IMG/VR virus record: IMGVR_UViG_3300049043_000004 | Location: 1-41,444 of that record | DNA length: 41,444 bases | Reading direction: 5' to 3' (one strand) | Source: a virus | In this document: positions 21,026 to 29,024 of the stretch, in pieces | Layout: each line of letters opens with the position of its first letter | How positions within the stretch are numbered: position 1 is the first letter of the stretch | Program-made: the position numbers and the translations under genes | The notes under the pieces: generated by a model | The model's input: the letters and a program-made list of their open reading frames with translations, nothing else | Told to the model about the DNA's origin: nothing | Database searches by the model: none

Positions 21026-21273
21026 CCGTTCGGAGGCGTTCGGCTGAAAACCGTTGGTATGACTCGAAACTAACGCTCCGAACGCTCCTAACGGTTTTCA
21101 GGAAGAGCCCCCCTTATAGAGAGAGAGTATGTGTGTGTAGAGGTAAGGGGTGGATTCTCTTGTATGTATGTATCTCCTTTAGCGTTAGGAGTGTTAGGTT
21201 AGGGACTCAGGCCAATGGTGGCGGGCGATCTCGGCCGAACGCCTACCGTTAGGCGACCGTTCGGACCGTTAGG
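21026..21273. repeat. Array of CGTTMGG repeats, candidate replication origin or operator array
   Basis: The 250 bases after the primase-helicase have no gene but hold nine exact copies of the 7-mer CGTTMGG (M = A or C) in both orientations: + at 21027, 21037, 21183, 21247, 21258, 21267; - at 21078, 21087, 21235. Near copies are at 21052, 21070 and 21192. Neighbouring copies are mostly 9-11 bases apart, about one helical turn. The middle (21111-21180) is a simple-sequence stretch of GA, GT and TATG repeats, possibly easily melted. A long inverted repeat CTGAAAACCGTT (21044-21055) / AACGGTTTTCAG (21090-21101) flanks three of the sites. The last repeat merges with the RBS AGGAG of the next gene. 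Confidence 0.75.
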
Positions 21274-21278
21274 AGCTC

Positions 21279-21551
21279 ATGAAAGAAGTCAAAGTCCGGT
21301 TTGCGCCGGCTGACCTGGCAGCACTTGACCAGCAGGCAGCTACCGCAGGTGTCAGCCGCAGCGAACTGATCCGCAGCCGTGCGCTTGTTGCAAACTGTGG
21401 CGCTGGCCTTACCGTCGCTGGTTACCACCGCTTAGTGTCAGATGCGCTCGCTAGCGTCCGTGGTGACATGCCGCGACGGATGGTTGAGCAGCTCGTTGCG
21501 TTCACCGTCACATGGATCTCATCCAAATCGCAGCCAAGCAGCAACCCGTGA
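21279..21551 (+). CDS. Ribbon-helix-helix protein adjacent to the repeat array
   Basis: A 90-residue protein: MKEVKVRFAPADLAALDQQA, then ATAGVSRSELIRSRALVANC. The N-terminal strand VKVRFA, helix PADLAALDQQAATAG and helix SRSELIRSRAL are a standard ribbon-helix-helix (MetJ/Arc) DNA-binding domain. The C-terminal part (YHRLVSDALASVRGDMPRRM, VEQLVAFTVTWI) is helical and may mediate oligomer formation. Its ATG lies six bases after the last CGTTMGG repeat, so the protein is well placed to bind the array, as omega/ParG-like proteins bind 7-bp heptad repeats at their own promoter. That link is inference. Confidence 0.8.
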   Translation: MKEVKVRFAPADLAALDQQAATAGVSRSELIRSRALVANCGAGLTVAGYHRLVSDALASVRGDMPRRMVEQLVAFTVTWISSKSQPSSNP

Positions 21552-21712
21552 TCAACCGGTTGCATGACTGCATGACACAAGCTCTTGCATATGCCGCCGC
21601 AATCCGCGACAATGCCCAAGATGACCAGCAACCTATCCCGCCGGAACTGGTCGCTTCCTTTGCCGCTGATTACGAGCGGCTGGTTTCAATCCTCACCCAA
21701 GCCGCTCAATGA
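21512..21712 (+). CDS. Small helical hypothetical protein
   Basis: A 66-residue protein, MDLIQIAAKQQPVINRLHDC, MTQALAYAAAIRDNAQDDQQ, then ELVASFAADYERLVSILTQA. It overlaps the end of the RHH gene by 40 bases and the start of the clamp gene by four, so all three are in one coupled unit. No family is recognised. Helical content and small size suggest an adaptor or partner protein, but nothing in the sequence shows a specific role. Confidence 0.6.
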   Translation: MDLIQIAAKQQPVINRLHDCMTQALAYAAAIRDNAQDDQQPIPPELVASFAADYERLVSILTQAAQ

Positions 21713-22749
21713 AACTCATCACAACCCAGGCTGATCTAAGCCATGCCTTGCGCACCATTGCGCCGGCGATCAGCACCAGCAACAGCCATCCGATCCTGTC
21801 CTGTTGCCTCATCGCTGCCAGTGGCGGCACCATGACCATCACCGGTTTCAACCTCGACCTTGGCATCACGGTCACCGTGCCTGCTGCTGTAGACACCGCC
21901 GGCACCGTTGCATTGCCGTACAAGCTGCTGGCAGGCCTTGTGAGCCGCATGGATGATGGCGAGCCTGTAACGCTGTCAGATGGCGCTGTGGTCGCTTCCA
22001 GCGGCTCCTATGGCCTTGCGGTGCAGGATGCAGCGGATTATCCCGATCTGCCTGCTGTGGAGGCTCCTGGCGCTGAGCTGGACCTCACCGCTGGTGTACG
22101 TGCCTGTATGGCAGCTGTCAGCACCGATGCCAGTAAGCAGATCCTTCAAGGCATTCATCTTGGTGCTGGCTTCATGGAGTCCACCGACGGCCATCGCCTC
22201 ATGCGTGTGCCGGTTGAGCTGCCCGCAGGCATCGACCTGGTGCTGCCGGCAGCCACCATGAAGCTGCTGCAGGATCGTGTTGTTGGTATCGCAGCTGCAC
22301 GCGGTCAAGCCGTGATCGACGCAGGTGATGGCATCACCATCTACAGCCGTATCCTTGATGGCAAATACCCAGACGTGGCAGCGCTTATCCCCAGTAGCTT
22401 TGAGCACACCATCACGGTTGACCGGCATCGCTTCACTCGCGCACTAGAGCGCGTTGCCCTGATCGCAGAAGCGCACAACAACGTGGTCAAGATCATCGCC
22501 GCAGCCGGTGGTCTTGAAGTCAGCGCTGAAGCAGATGCCAACAACGGCCGCGAGCTGCTCACCTACGAAGGCGTCGCCAAAGGTACCTGGGCATTCAACG
22601 TGCATTACCTGCTCGATGGTCTCAAAGCCATGCGGTCGGCTGAAACTGTTACACTCTCAGCCAACAGCGCAACAACACCAGTGGTGTTGACGCCAGTTGA
22701 TAACAGTGCTGTAACATATCTTGTGATGCCAGTACAGGTAAGGGAATGA
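21709..22749 (+). CDS. dnaN: DNA polymerase III beta subunit (sliding clamp)
   Basis: A 346-residue clamp. Family features seen are the start LITTQADLSHALRTIAPAIS, the SNSHPILSCCLIAAS region, VALPYKLLAGLVSRM, ASKQILQGIHLGAGF with STDGHRLMRV, the third-domain part YPDVAALIPSSFEHTITVDR and the C-terminal TYLVMPVQVRE typical of beta clamps. Three ~115-residue domains are expected and the length fits. Known: the clamp tethers polymerase to DNA. A phage copy is unusual and no polymerase gene is seen in the window, so it may serve the host polymerase. Its stop overlaps the next ATG by four bases. Confidence 0.9.
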   Translation: MKLITTQADLSHALRTIAPAISTSNSHPILSCCLIAASGGTMTITGFNLDLGITVTVPAAVDTAGTVALPYKLLAGLVSRMDDGEPVTLSDGAVVASSGSYGLAVQDAADYPDLPAVEAPGAELDLTAGVRACMAAVSTDASKQILQGIHLGAGFMESTDGHRLMRVPVELPAGIDLVLPAATMKLLQDRVVGIAAARGQAVIDAGDGITIYSRILDGKYPDVAALIPSSFEHTITVDRHRFTRALERVALIAEAHNNVVKIIAAAGGLEVSAEADANNGRELLTYEGVAKGTWAFNVHYLLDGLKAMRSAETVTLSANSATTPVVLTPVDNSAVTYLVMPVQVRE

Positions 22750-23222
22750 CGATGCTCGCAAGAGCAGGTAGACGATCAAAAATAACGCCCGAACTATTAG
22801 AGCGCGTCGGGCGTTTAGCTGCACTTGGCCTTGCGCAAAAACACATTGCCGAGGCCTGTAATGTAACGCCAGAGCATTTCAGCCGCTGGGTTACAAAAGG
22901 CCGTCAAGATGATACTCAAACCAGTCTTGAGTATCAATTATGGCAAGTCTTTCATGAAGCAACCGTTCAAGGTGAGATGCGGTTGGTTCAGCGCATCGCT
23001 GAAGGTGACACAAAAGATGCGCAGTGGCTGCTGTCGCGTTCCCCGCGTTGGCGGGCGCGGTGGAGTGAAAACAGTGCCGTCACCAGGGCATTCCGCGAAG
23101 GCATATCAATGGCGATCGAAGGATTGCAAGCTGCTGGCTTGACGCCAGAACAAGAGCGCAATGCCTTGTTGTGGATTTCAGCCAAGACAGGAGAGCGGCT
23201 TGTCGAAACTGAGGCTGATTAA
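22746..23222 (+). CDS. Terminase small subunit (probable)
   Basis: A 158-residue protein with an N-terminal helix-turn-helix (ITPELLERVGRLAALGLAQK and HIAEACNVTPEHFSRWVTKG) and a helical C-terminal part. Homologous small terminases often begin in this way, and the gene overlaps directly with the large terminase gene, the usual order. Known: the small subunit recognises the packaging site on phage DNA. The RBS is weak. A second ATG at 22752 is possible. The overlap with the terminase large subunit start (23200) makes a packaging assignment likely. Confidence 0.8.
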   Translation: MTMLARAGRRSKITPELLERVGRLAALGLAQKHIAEACNVTPEHFSRWVTKGRQDDTQTSLEYQLWQVFHEATVQGEMRLVQRIAEGDTKDAQWLLSRSPRWRARWSENSAVTRAFREGISMAIEGLQAAGLTPEQERNALLWISAKTGERLVETEAD

Positions 23223-24564
23223 CCCGATCACTGCACGCCTTGCAGCGCTGCAGTTGGAACGCAATTCAGGCCGTGCAGTCTTCAATGCAGCCGAGACCTA
23301 TACCCGCATCCGCAGTGACCTGCACCCAGGGCAGCTTGAGTTTGTGGATGACACCAGCACGCAGATCATTGGTATCAGTGCTGGCTATGGCGCTGGCAAG
23401 ACCCGTGCCCTGTGCGCTAAGGCGGTGATGCTGGCCGCGGCCAATCAGGGTTTTATCGGTGCTGTCATGGAGCCGACCGGGCCACTGATCCGCGACATCT
23501 GGCAGAACGACTTTGATGATTTCCTCGATGCCTATGGCATCCCGTACACCTTCCGCGCTAGCCCGTTGCCGGAGTACATGCTGCACCTGCCTGGTGGTGA
23601 TACAAAGATCCTGTGCCGTAGCTTCGAGAACTGGTCACGCATCATCGGCTTGAACCTTGCATGGGTGTTGGCAGATGAGATCGACACCGTCACGCCAAGC
23701 ATTGCAAACAAGGCATTCCCGAAGATCCTTGGCCGCTTGCGTGCTGGCCATGTCCGCCAGTTTGGTGCAGCATCAACGCCAGAAGGGTTCCGGTGGATGT
23801 GGCACACCTTCGGCAGTGATGAAGCCAAGGCACGACCAGATCGGCATCTGATCAAGATGCGCACCAGCGACAACCCACACCTGCCGCCAGACTTCATCGA
23901 ACGGCTGGAAGCCAATTACGACCCAAGCCTGCTGCGCGCCTACCTCGACGGTGAGTTCGTCAACCTGACCACTGGGCAGGTGTATGACCGCTTCGATCGC
24001 AGCAAGCATGTGACCGCCGAGCTGCCGGATATCAGCCGCGAGCCGTTGCGCATTGGCGTTGACTTCAACATTGGCAACATGTCTGCGGTGATCGCCGTGC
24101 GGCTTGGCAATGGCCTGGTAGTCGTTGATGAGATCGCAGGTGCGCATGACACTGACGCACTGGCGCAGGAGATCCGCAGGCGGTACCAAGACCGCCGGGT
24201 GTTTGCTTACCCGGATGCCAGTGGCGGCAGCCGCAGCACCAATGCAAGCCAGACCGACATCCAGATCCTCGAGTCGTATGGCTTCAGCAACCAGTCACCA
24301 CGCAGCAACCCACCAGTCCGTGACCGGGTGGCAGCAGTGCAGGCATTGCTCGAGAACGGCAAAGGGCAGGTGCGGTTGCAGGTAGCAGCAAACTGCAAAC
24401 GGGTGATCGAGTGCCTTGAGCTGCAGTGCTACAGCGACAAGGGCGAACCGGACAAGGACGCCGGCTTTGACCACATGAACGATGCACTCGGCTACCTGGT
24501 GTGGCGTGAGTTCAACCCGCTGCACGCTGGCGCTGGTCGCGGTACCGGCATCCGGCTTTACTAG
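23200..24564 (+). CDS. terL: Terminase large subunit
   Basis: A 454-residue packaging ATPase-nuclease. Walker A is SAGYGAGKTRAL near residue 62, Walker B is LAWVLADEIDTV near 152, and the nuclease domain starts RIGVDFNIGNMSAVI near 285 with PDASGGSRSTNASQTD and DHMNDALGYLVW near the C-terminus. I chose a TTG start at 23200 because GGAGAG lies just upstream and the longer reading (from 23161) sits inside the small-subunit gene. It is the motor that packages DNA into the procapsid and cuts it. The family is Terminase_6 type. Confidence 0.92.
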   Translation: MSKLRLINPITARLAALQLERNSGRAVFNAAETYTRIRSDLHPGQLEFVDDTSTQIIGISAGYGAGKTRALCAKAVMLAAANQGFIGAVMEPTGPLIRDIWQNDFDDFLDAYGIPYTFRASPLPEYMLHLPGGDTKILCRSFENWSRIIGLNLAWVLADEIDTVTPSIANKAFPKILGRLRAGHVRQFGAASTPEGFRWMWHTFGSDEAKARPDRHLIKMRTSDNPHLPPDFIERLEANYDPSLLRAYLDGEFVNLTTGQVYDRFDRSKHVTAELPDISREPLRIGVDFNIGNMSAVIAVRLGNGLVVVDEIAGAHDTDALAQEIRRRYQDRRVFAYPDASGGSRSTNASQTDIQILESYGFSNQSPRSNPPVRDRVAAVQALLENGKGQVRLQVAANCKRVIECLELQCYSDKGEPDKDAGFDHMNDALGYLVWREFNPLHAGAGRGTGIRLY

Positions 24565-24600
24565 AGGTTGACCACGGCGGCAGACGGTGGTAGCTTGCGC

Positions 24601-24750
24601 ATGTCCAGTCACATCCCACCCATGATCAACCGCATCGCAGCCTTGACCCTTCTGTTCATGATCTACGCCGTTGGCGTCAGCGTCGGCCGTGACCAGGCCG
24701 TGCAGGCGCATAACAACCACCCTGCCTGTCACCAGAACCTGAAGCCGTAA
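24601..24750 (+). CDS. Small one-helix membrane protein
   Basis: A 49-residue protein, MSSHIPPMINRIAALTLLFM, then IYAVGVSVGRDQAVQAHNNH. Residues 8-30 form one membrane helix. The ATG at 24601 is preferred over TTG at 24568. It lies between the terminase and portal genes, 36 bases after the terminase stop and 29 bases before the portal start. The function is unknown; it is not likely to be a holin because the lysis genes are at 3.6-5.0 kb. A TTGACC-N17-TAGCTT promoter-like pair lies just upstream (24568-24596). Confidence 0.45.
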   Translation: MSSHIPPMINRIAALTLLFMIYAVGVSVGRDQAVQAHNNHPACHQNLKP

Positions 24751-24779
24751 ACTGACATCATTGTCACTAGCTAGCGGTC

Positions 24780-26225
24780 GTGTACATTGGCTTCAACGCA
24801 TACGATCGGCCGCTAGCAAAGCGCACCGTCACCAAAGTCAGTGACCCCAACACCGCGTGGTTTGCGCAAGAGCCGCATTGGATCCTGATCGAGGATCTAC
24901 TGCAAGGCACCTACGGGATGCGCAAGAAGCACCGCCGGTACTTGCCGCAAGAACCACGCGAGCAGGATGAGTCCTATGACAACCGCCTAGCGCGATCCGT
25001 GTGCCCGCCGTACTACATCCGTCTAGAGCGGATGCTGGCCGGGATGCTCACGCGTAAGCCTGTGCGGTTGGATGACACCGCTGACATCATCCGTGAGCAG
25101 CTGTTTGATGTAGACCTACAAGGCAATGACCTCAATGTTTGGACCTATGAAGCAGCGCGCAAAATGGTCCGCTATGGCCACGTTGGTACATTGGTGGATG
25201 CACCTGCTGCTGGCGGTAGACCCTATTGGGTGACCTACACACCACGGCAGATCCTTGGCTGGCGTACTGAACAGCAAGAAGGCCGGCAGGTGCTCACCCA
25301 GCTGCGGCTGGCTGAAGTGGTTGCCGTACCCGATGGTGAGTTTGGCGAGAAGGCAGTTGAGCAGATCCGAGTGCTGACGCCTGGTGAATACCGCATCCAC
25401 CGCAAAAATGACAACGGCGACTTCACCGTCGTTGATGAAGGCCGCACCAGCCTGAGCGAGATTCCATTCTCGATCGCGTACGCGCAACGCCATGGCTTCA
25501 TGGAGTCACGGCCGCCGCTAGAGGACATCGCAGAGCTGAACCTAAAGACCTACCAGGTGCAAAGTGACCTCGACAACCAGCTGCATATCAGTGCGGTGCC
25601 CATGCTGGCGTTCTACGGATTCCCGTCCAGCGCTGAGGAGGTGTCTGCAGGCCCCGGCGAGGCGATCGCATTTCCAGCTGAAGGCCGTGCCGAATACATC
25701 GAACCAGCAGGCAAGAGCTTTGAATCGCAGTTCCGTCGGCTTGAGCAGCTGGCTATGCAGATCAATGAACTAGGCCTGTCGGCAGTGTTAGGCCAGAAGC
25801 TAAGCGCAGAGACCGCCGAAGCAAAACGGATCGATCGCAGCCAAGGCGATAGCACCATGATGGTGATCGCGCAGAACATGCAGGACATGATTGATAACTG
25901 CCTGCAATGGCACGCCACCTATCTGGGTAATGCCACTGCCGCTGGCAGCAGTTACGTCAACCGTGATTTCCTCGGTGCACGGCTTGAACCGCAGGACATC
26001 AACAGCCTTAGAGAGCTGTACACCGCTGGTGTTATCAGCCAAGAAACCTTGCTGCGTGAATTAGCCGAAGGCGATGTGCTCGGCGATAACTTTGATGTGG
26101 ATGAAGAACTGGAGGCAACATCCAATGCGGGCCTTGATCTACCGTCTACTGGACCAGCTGACGGATTGGTTAGTGGACTTGATGATCTGGATGGAACCGA
26201 AGAAACCACGACGGCAAGAACTTGA
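24780..26225 (+). CDS. Portal protein (DUF4055 family)
   Basis: A 481-residue portal starting with GTG (an in-frame stop lies just upstream at 24768-24770, so the start must be here). Seen: YDNRLARSVCPPYYIRLERM, LAGMLTRKPVRLDD, EAARKMVRYGHVGTLVDAPA, and the signature LNLKTYQVQSDLDNQLHISA with PMLAFYGF. The C-terminal GQKLSAETAEAKRIDRSQGD block is common to siphovirus portals of the DUF4055 class. Known: twelve copies form the ring at the capsid vertex through which DNA enters and exits. It overlaps the next gene. Confidence 0.9.
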   Translation: MYIGFNAYDRPLAKRTVTKVSDPNTAWFAQEPHWILIEDLLQGTYGMRKKHRRYLPQEPREQDESYDNRLARSVCPPYYIRLERMLAGMLTRKPVRLDDTADIIREQLFDVDLQGNDLNVWTYEAARKMVRYGHVGTLVDAPAAGGRPYWVTYTPRQILGWRTEQQEGRQVLTQLRLAEVVAVPDGEFGEKAVEQIRVLTPGEYRIHRKNDNGDFTVVDEGRTSLSEIPFSIAYAQRHGFMESRPPLEDIAELNLKTYQVQSDLDNQLHISAVPMLAFYGFPSSAEEVSAGPGEAIAFPAEGRAEYIEPAGKSFESQFRRLEQLAMQINELGLSAVLGQKLSAETAEAKRIDRSQGDSTMMVIAQNMQDMIDNCLQWHATYLGNATAAGSSYVNRDFLGARLEPQDINSLRELYTAGVISQETLLRELAEGDVLGDNFDVDEELEATSNAGLDLPSTGPADGLVSGLDDLDGTEETTTART

Positions 26226-26445
26226 CTACACCATCTGCAAACTGCCAACTAATGTACTTGCGGTCATCCGGCTGACCTGGTACAAAAACGGCAAGGCTAA
26301 TGAGGTAGACGAATTGCGCATCATGGAAGACGGCCAGAATGGTTATGACGCATTTGCTGCAGCAGTTCAAGGTGCATTAACCCGTGGCGCTAATGTCAGC
26401 ATCAGGTCGCAGTACAAACCAGAGCAGCTAGGCATCATCCGATGA
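26125..26445 (+). CDS. Hypothetical protein overlapping the portal gene
   Basis: A 106-residue protein beginning at ATG 26125 with a clear RBS GGAGG nine bases upstream, inside the portal gene. The N-terminus (MRALIYRLLDQLTDWLVDLM) is amphipathic. It continues with YTICKLPTNVLAVIRLTWYK, a beta-rich part, and MEDGQNGYDAFAAAVQGALT. A 101-base overlap with the portal reading frame is unusual, but the downstream 220 bases are only open in this frame, so the gene is likely real. A shorter protein from ATG 26191 is possible. Its function is unknown. Confidence 0.65.
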   Translation: MRALIYRLLDQLTDWLVDLMIWMEPKKPRRQELDYTICKLPTNVLAVIRLTWYKNGKANEVDELRIMEDGQNGYDAFAAAVQGALTRGANVSIRSQYKPEQLGIIR

Positions 26446-27674
26446 GTACACCAGAAGCGCTGTACCGCAACGCGATCGACCTGAACCGTTACAGCAACAG
26501 CGTGGCGCGGCGCATCATCAATGCCTACAACGACATCATCATTGATGCAGTAAACCAACTGCGTACTATTGATGAACTAGCAGCACCGGTGAAGGCTGCC
26601 AGGTTGCGTGCGATCTTGGCGCAGCTAAAAGAAAGCCTCAGTACATGGGCAGGTGATAGCACTGAACTGACGGCACTTGAACTGCAAGGCATTGCGCAGC
26701 TGCAGTCTGAGTTTGTCACCGAACAACTGCGGCTTGCATTACCGGCTGGCGCTCGTGATGCCGTGCGCACGGTTGAGATTAGCCCGCAGTTTGCGCAAAG
26801 TGTGGTCACCACCGATCCAACGCAGATCAATGTGGTCGCGTTAAGCGATGACCTGTACAAGTCCGTCTATGGCGCTGATGCACTAGCACGGCAGGCTGGT
26901 ACCGGCACCTTCAACCTCACCGCTGCCAAAGGTGCAACGATCACGCTACCCAATGGTGAGGTGATCACTAAAGCATTCCGCGGCATCGCCGTGGATCAGG
27001 CTGAACGGTTTTCGCAGGTGGTGCGCAATGGGTTGCTGACAGGTGAACCGACACCAGCGATCGCCAAGCGGCTGATCGGTAGCCTGCAGTTCGGCGAGGA
27101 GGCAAAGACCGTCAAGCAACTGGTGGCCGCAGGTGGGCAGGCAACAGCAGTAGCAGACAACCAGATAACAGCCCTCGTTCGCACGAGCATCAACCAGGTG
27201 GCTAACACCGCCAGCCAGCAGGTGTACGAAGCCAATCCGGACATCACCAGCAAGTACCGCTACGTCGCCACACTGGACACCAGGACCAGTGCAATCTGCC
27301 GCGCGCTAGATGGCAAGCAGTTTCCATATGGCAAAGGGCCAACACCGCCCACTCATTTTCAGTGCAGGAGTACGACAGTACCGGTGATCGACTACGAAGG
27401 GCTTGGTTTTGTGCCACCGCCAGAAGGCACCCGCGCCAGCATGGGTGGCCAAGTGCCGGCTGACACCAGCTACGGCGAATGGTTGGCAAAGCAACCGCTG
27501 CCGGTCAAGGCAAAGGCTTTAGGTGCCGGCAAGGTTGTTTACTTCGACAAGCTGTCTGCAAAGTATGGCCCTAAGGCTGCCATCGCAAAGCTCGTCCGCG
27601 ACGATGGGTCAGAGCTAACCTTAGACCAGTTGCGTGCTAGGTACGGTGGCCAAAAAACCAACCAAGGCAGATAA
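26442..27674 (+). CDS. Head morphogenesis protein (Mu F/SPP1 gp7 family)
   Basis: A 410-residue minor head protein. The N-terminal half is helical (YSNSVARRIINAYNDIIIDA, VKAARLRAILAQLKESLST). The Mu F domain follows, with LLTGEPTPAIAKRLIGSLQF, ALVRTSINQVANTASQQVYE and the conserved core YVATLDTRTSAICRALDGKQ, then the PPTHFQCRSTTVPV end. Known: these proteins connect portal and scaffold and are ejected with the DNA in some phages. The start overlaps the previous gene by four bases. Confidence 0.9.
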   Translation: MSTPEALYRNAIDLNRYSNSVARRIINAYNDIIIDAVNQLRTIDELAAPVKAARLRAILAQLKESLSTWAGDSTELTALELQGIAQLQSEFVTEQLRLALPAGARDAVRTVEISPQFAQSVVTTDPTQINVVALSDDLYKSVYGADALARQAGTGTFNLTAAKGATITLPNGEVITKAFRGIAVDQAERFSQVVRNGLLTGEPTPAIAKRLIGSLQFGEEAKTVKQLVAAGGQATAVADNQITALVRTSINQVANTASQQVYEANPDITSKYRYVATLDTRTSAICRALDGKQFPYGKGPTPPTHFQCRSTTVPVIDYEGLGFVPPPEGTRASMGGQVPADTSYGEWLAKQPLPVKAKALGAGKVVYFDKLSAKYGPKAAIAKLVRDDGSELTLDQLRARYGGQKTNQGR

Positions 27675-27825
27675 AAAGGTCTCCAAGGTAATGAGCGAGT
27701 TCAAGGCTGGCACCTTGCATACCGGCAAGCCTGGTCCAGGCAAAGGTCCTACGGTCAAAAGCCGCAAGCAGGCCATCGCTATTGCATTGAGTGAAGCTGG
27801 CAAAACCCGCAAAGGTAAGAAGTGA
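27646..27825 (+). CDS. Small Lys-rich DUF6496-like protein
   Basis: A 59-residue very basic protein, MAKKPTKADKKVSKVMSEFK, AGTLHTGKPGPGKGPTVKSR and KQAIAIALSEAGKTRKGKK. The AGTLHTG...GPVVKSRKQAIAIALSEAG pattern is that of the DUF6496 family found in phage and bacterial genomes. The GTG at 27646 was chosen because it gives the family's MAKK beginning. It lies within the end of the Mu F-like gene. Lys-rich small proteins near head genes may help condense DNA or bind the capsid inside; inference only. Confidence 0.65.
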   Translation: MAKKPTKADKKVSKVMSEFKAGTLHTGKPGPGKGPTVKSRKQAIAIALSEAGKTRKGKK

Positions 27826-27986
27826 TGGCACCAAAGAAACCAGGCCTTTACGCCAACATCAATGCCAAGCGCAGGCGCATCGAGGAAGGTAGCAACGAAC
27901 GCATGGCACACAAAGGTGAAGAAGGGCGTCCTACTGCTGCTGCATTCAAGGCTGCTGCAAAGACCGCTAAGAAGAAACGCAAGTGA
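27825..27986 (+). CDS. 53-residue basic hypothetical protein
   Basis: A short gene. MAPKKPGLYANINAKRRRIE, EGSNERMAHKGEEGRPTAAA and FKAAAKTAKKKRK. The MxKKPGLYANINAKRRRI...GRPT...F..AAKTAK pattern is one I recognise from small phage and cyanobacterial proteins in head gene clusters. The start overlaps the preceding stop (TGATG) and the end overlaps the next GTG start (GTGA). Three Lys/Arg-rich mini-proteins in a row here suggest a shared role, perhaps inside the capsid (inference). Confidence 0.65.
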   Translation: MAPKKPGLYANINAKRRRIEEGSNERMAHKGEEGRPTAAAFKAAAKTAKKKRK

Positions 27987-28258
27987 GCATCACCTACCGC
28001 GGCGAGCAGTTTGATGGGTACAACAAACCCAAGCGAACACCAAACCACCCAAAAAAGTCGCACGCGGTGCTTGCCAAAGAAGGTGACACCATCAAGCTGA
28101 TCCGCTTTGGCCAGCAAGGCGTCAGCGGTAGTCCACCACGTGAAGGTGAAAGCAAGGCCGCAAAGGCTAGGCGTGCAGCATTCAAAGCGCGTCATGCAGA
28201 CAACATTGCCAAAGGCAAAATGTCTGCTGCTTACTGGGCGGATCGTGAGAAGTGGTAA
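27983..28258 (+). CDS. Basic hypothetical protein, 91 residues
   Basis: It starts with GTG overlapping the previous stop. MSITYRGEQFDGYNKPKRTP, NHPKKSHAVLAKEGDTIKLI, RFGQQGVSGSPPREGESKAA and KARRAAFKARHADNIAKGKM. The GxQxFxGxNKPKRTPxHPxKSHxV..KxGxxIKLIRFGxQGxxG pattern with the ending YWADRxKW is widely conserved in cyanophages and cyanobacterial prophages. I know no confirmed function. The Lys-rich character and place next to the head genes are consistent with a capsid-associated small protein. Confidence 0.75.
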   Translation: MSITYRGEQFDGYNKPKRTPNHPKKSHAVLAKEGDTIKLIRFGQQGVSGSPPREGESKAAKARRAAFKARHADNIAKGKMSAAYWADREKW

Positions 28259-28291
28259 CCTAAGCAGGCAATCTAACCCTGCGGGTTATTC

Positions 28292-28954
28292 ATGTCGGAC
28301 GAAACACAAACCCAGGAGCCTGCGGCGACTGAGGATTTACAACGCAGCATTGAAGCACTAGAACGCAAGAACAAAGAACTGATTGCAGAATTGCGTGCTG
28401 CAAAGAAAGCACCTGCTATCCCTGATGGTGTCAATGTTGATGAGTTGCTGGAGTTCAAACGCAATTACGAGCAGCAGCAGCTTGAATCGCAAGGCAAATA
28501 CACCGAAGCCAGACAGGCTTTGGAGCAGCAGTTCCGTGAGGCGACGGCGGAAAAAGACCAGCGCATCGCGCAGCTTGAAACCCGCGTCAAAGAGCTGGAG
28601 CTGGTCACACCAGCAGTAACGGCACTGGCCGACATCGTGCACGACCCGGACATGGTGTTAAAGACCAAGTTGAGTGCTGATCAGATCGAACGCGATCATG
28701 ATGGCACTGTTGTAGTGGTCGATGGCTACCAGCGCACACCAGTGCAGGAATGGGCTAAAACGCTACCGGCATGGATGCAGAAGCAACCGAAGCCACAAGG
28801 TGGTGGAGCGCCATCAGGTGGTATCAGCAGCAGCATCCCTGCTGGCATGACTAACCCGTTCAACCGTGATTCGTTCAACCTTACCGAACAAGCACGGCTG
28901 TTTAGGACTGATCGGGATCTATACGAACGGATGAAAGCATCTGCAAACCGCTAA
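28292..28954 (+). CDS. Scaffold-like protein
   Basis: A 220-residue acidic, coiled-coil-rich protein. It has EDLQRSIEALERKNKELIAE, then YEQQQLESQGKYTEARQALE, EQQFREATAEKDQRIAQLET. The C-terminus is Gly/Ser-rich (GGGAPSGGISSS) and ends with a basic segment LFRTDRDLYERMKASANR, as scaffold C-termini that bind capsid protein commonly do. The gene lies directly upstream of the major capsid gene, the usual position. Known: scaffold proteins guide procapsid assembly. A 6-bp hairpin (28274-28288) lies right before the start. Confidence 0.75.
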   Translation: MSDETQTQEPAATEDLQRSIEALERKNKELIAELRAAKKAPAIPDGVNVDELLEFKRNYEQQQLESQGKYTEARQALEQQFREATAEKDQRIAQLETRVKELELVTPAVTALADIVHDPDMVLKTKLSADQIERDHDGTVVVVDGYQRTPVQEWAKTLPAWMQKQPKPQGGGAPSGGISSSIPAGMTNPFNRDSFNLTEQARLFRTDRDLYERMKASANR

Positions 28955-29024
28955 GATGCAACTAACCGGCTGCGCTGGTGATACGGGCTGCGCCCACACC
29001 GTAAACCATTTCTGGTGATTCATC

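Noticed and set aside
24568-24596. TTGACC-N17-TAGCTT as a strong late promoter
   Set aside because: The -10 matches the consensus poorly and the terminase operon reads through; kept only as a note in the 24601 gene.
28274-28288. TAACCC-TGC-GGGTTA hairpin before the scaffold gene as a terminator
   Set aside because: Stem is only 6 bp and no T-run follows; it could affect translation but not termination.
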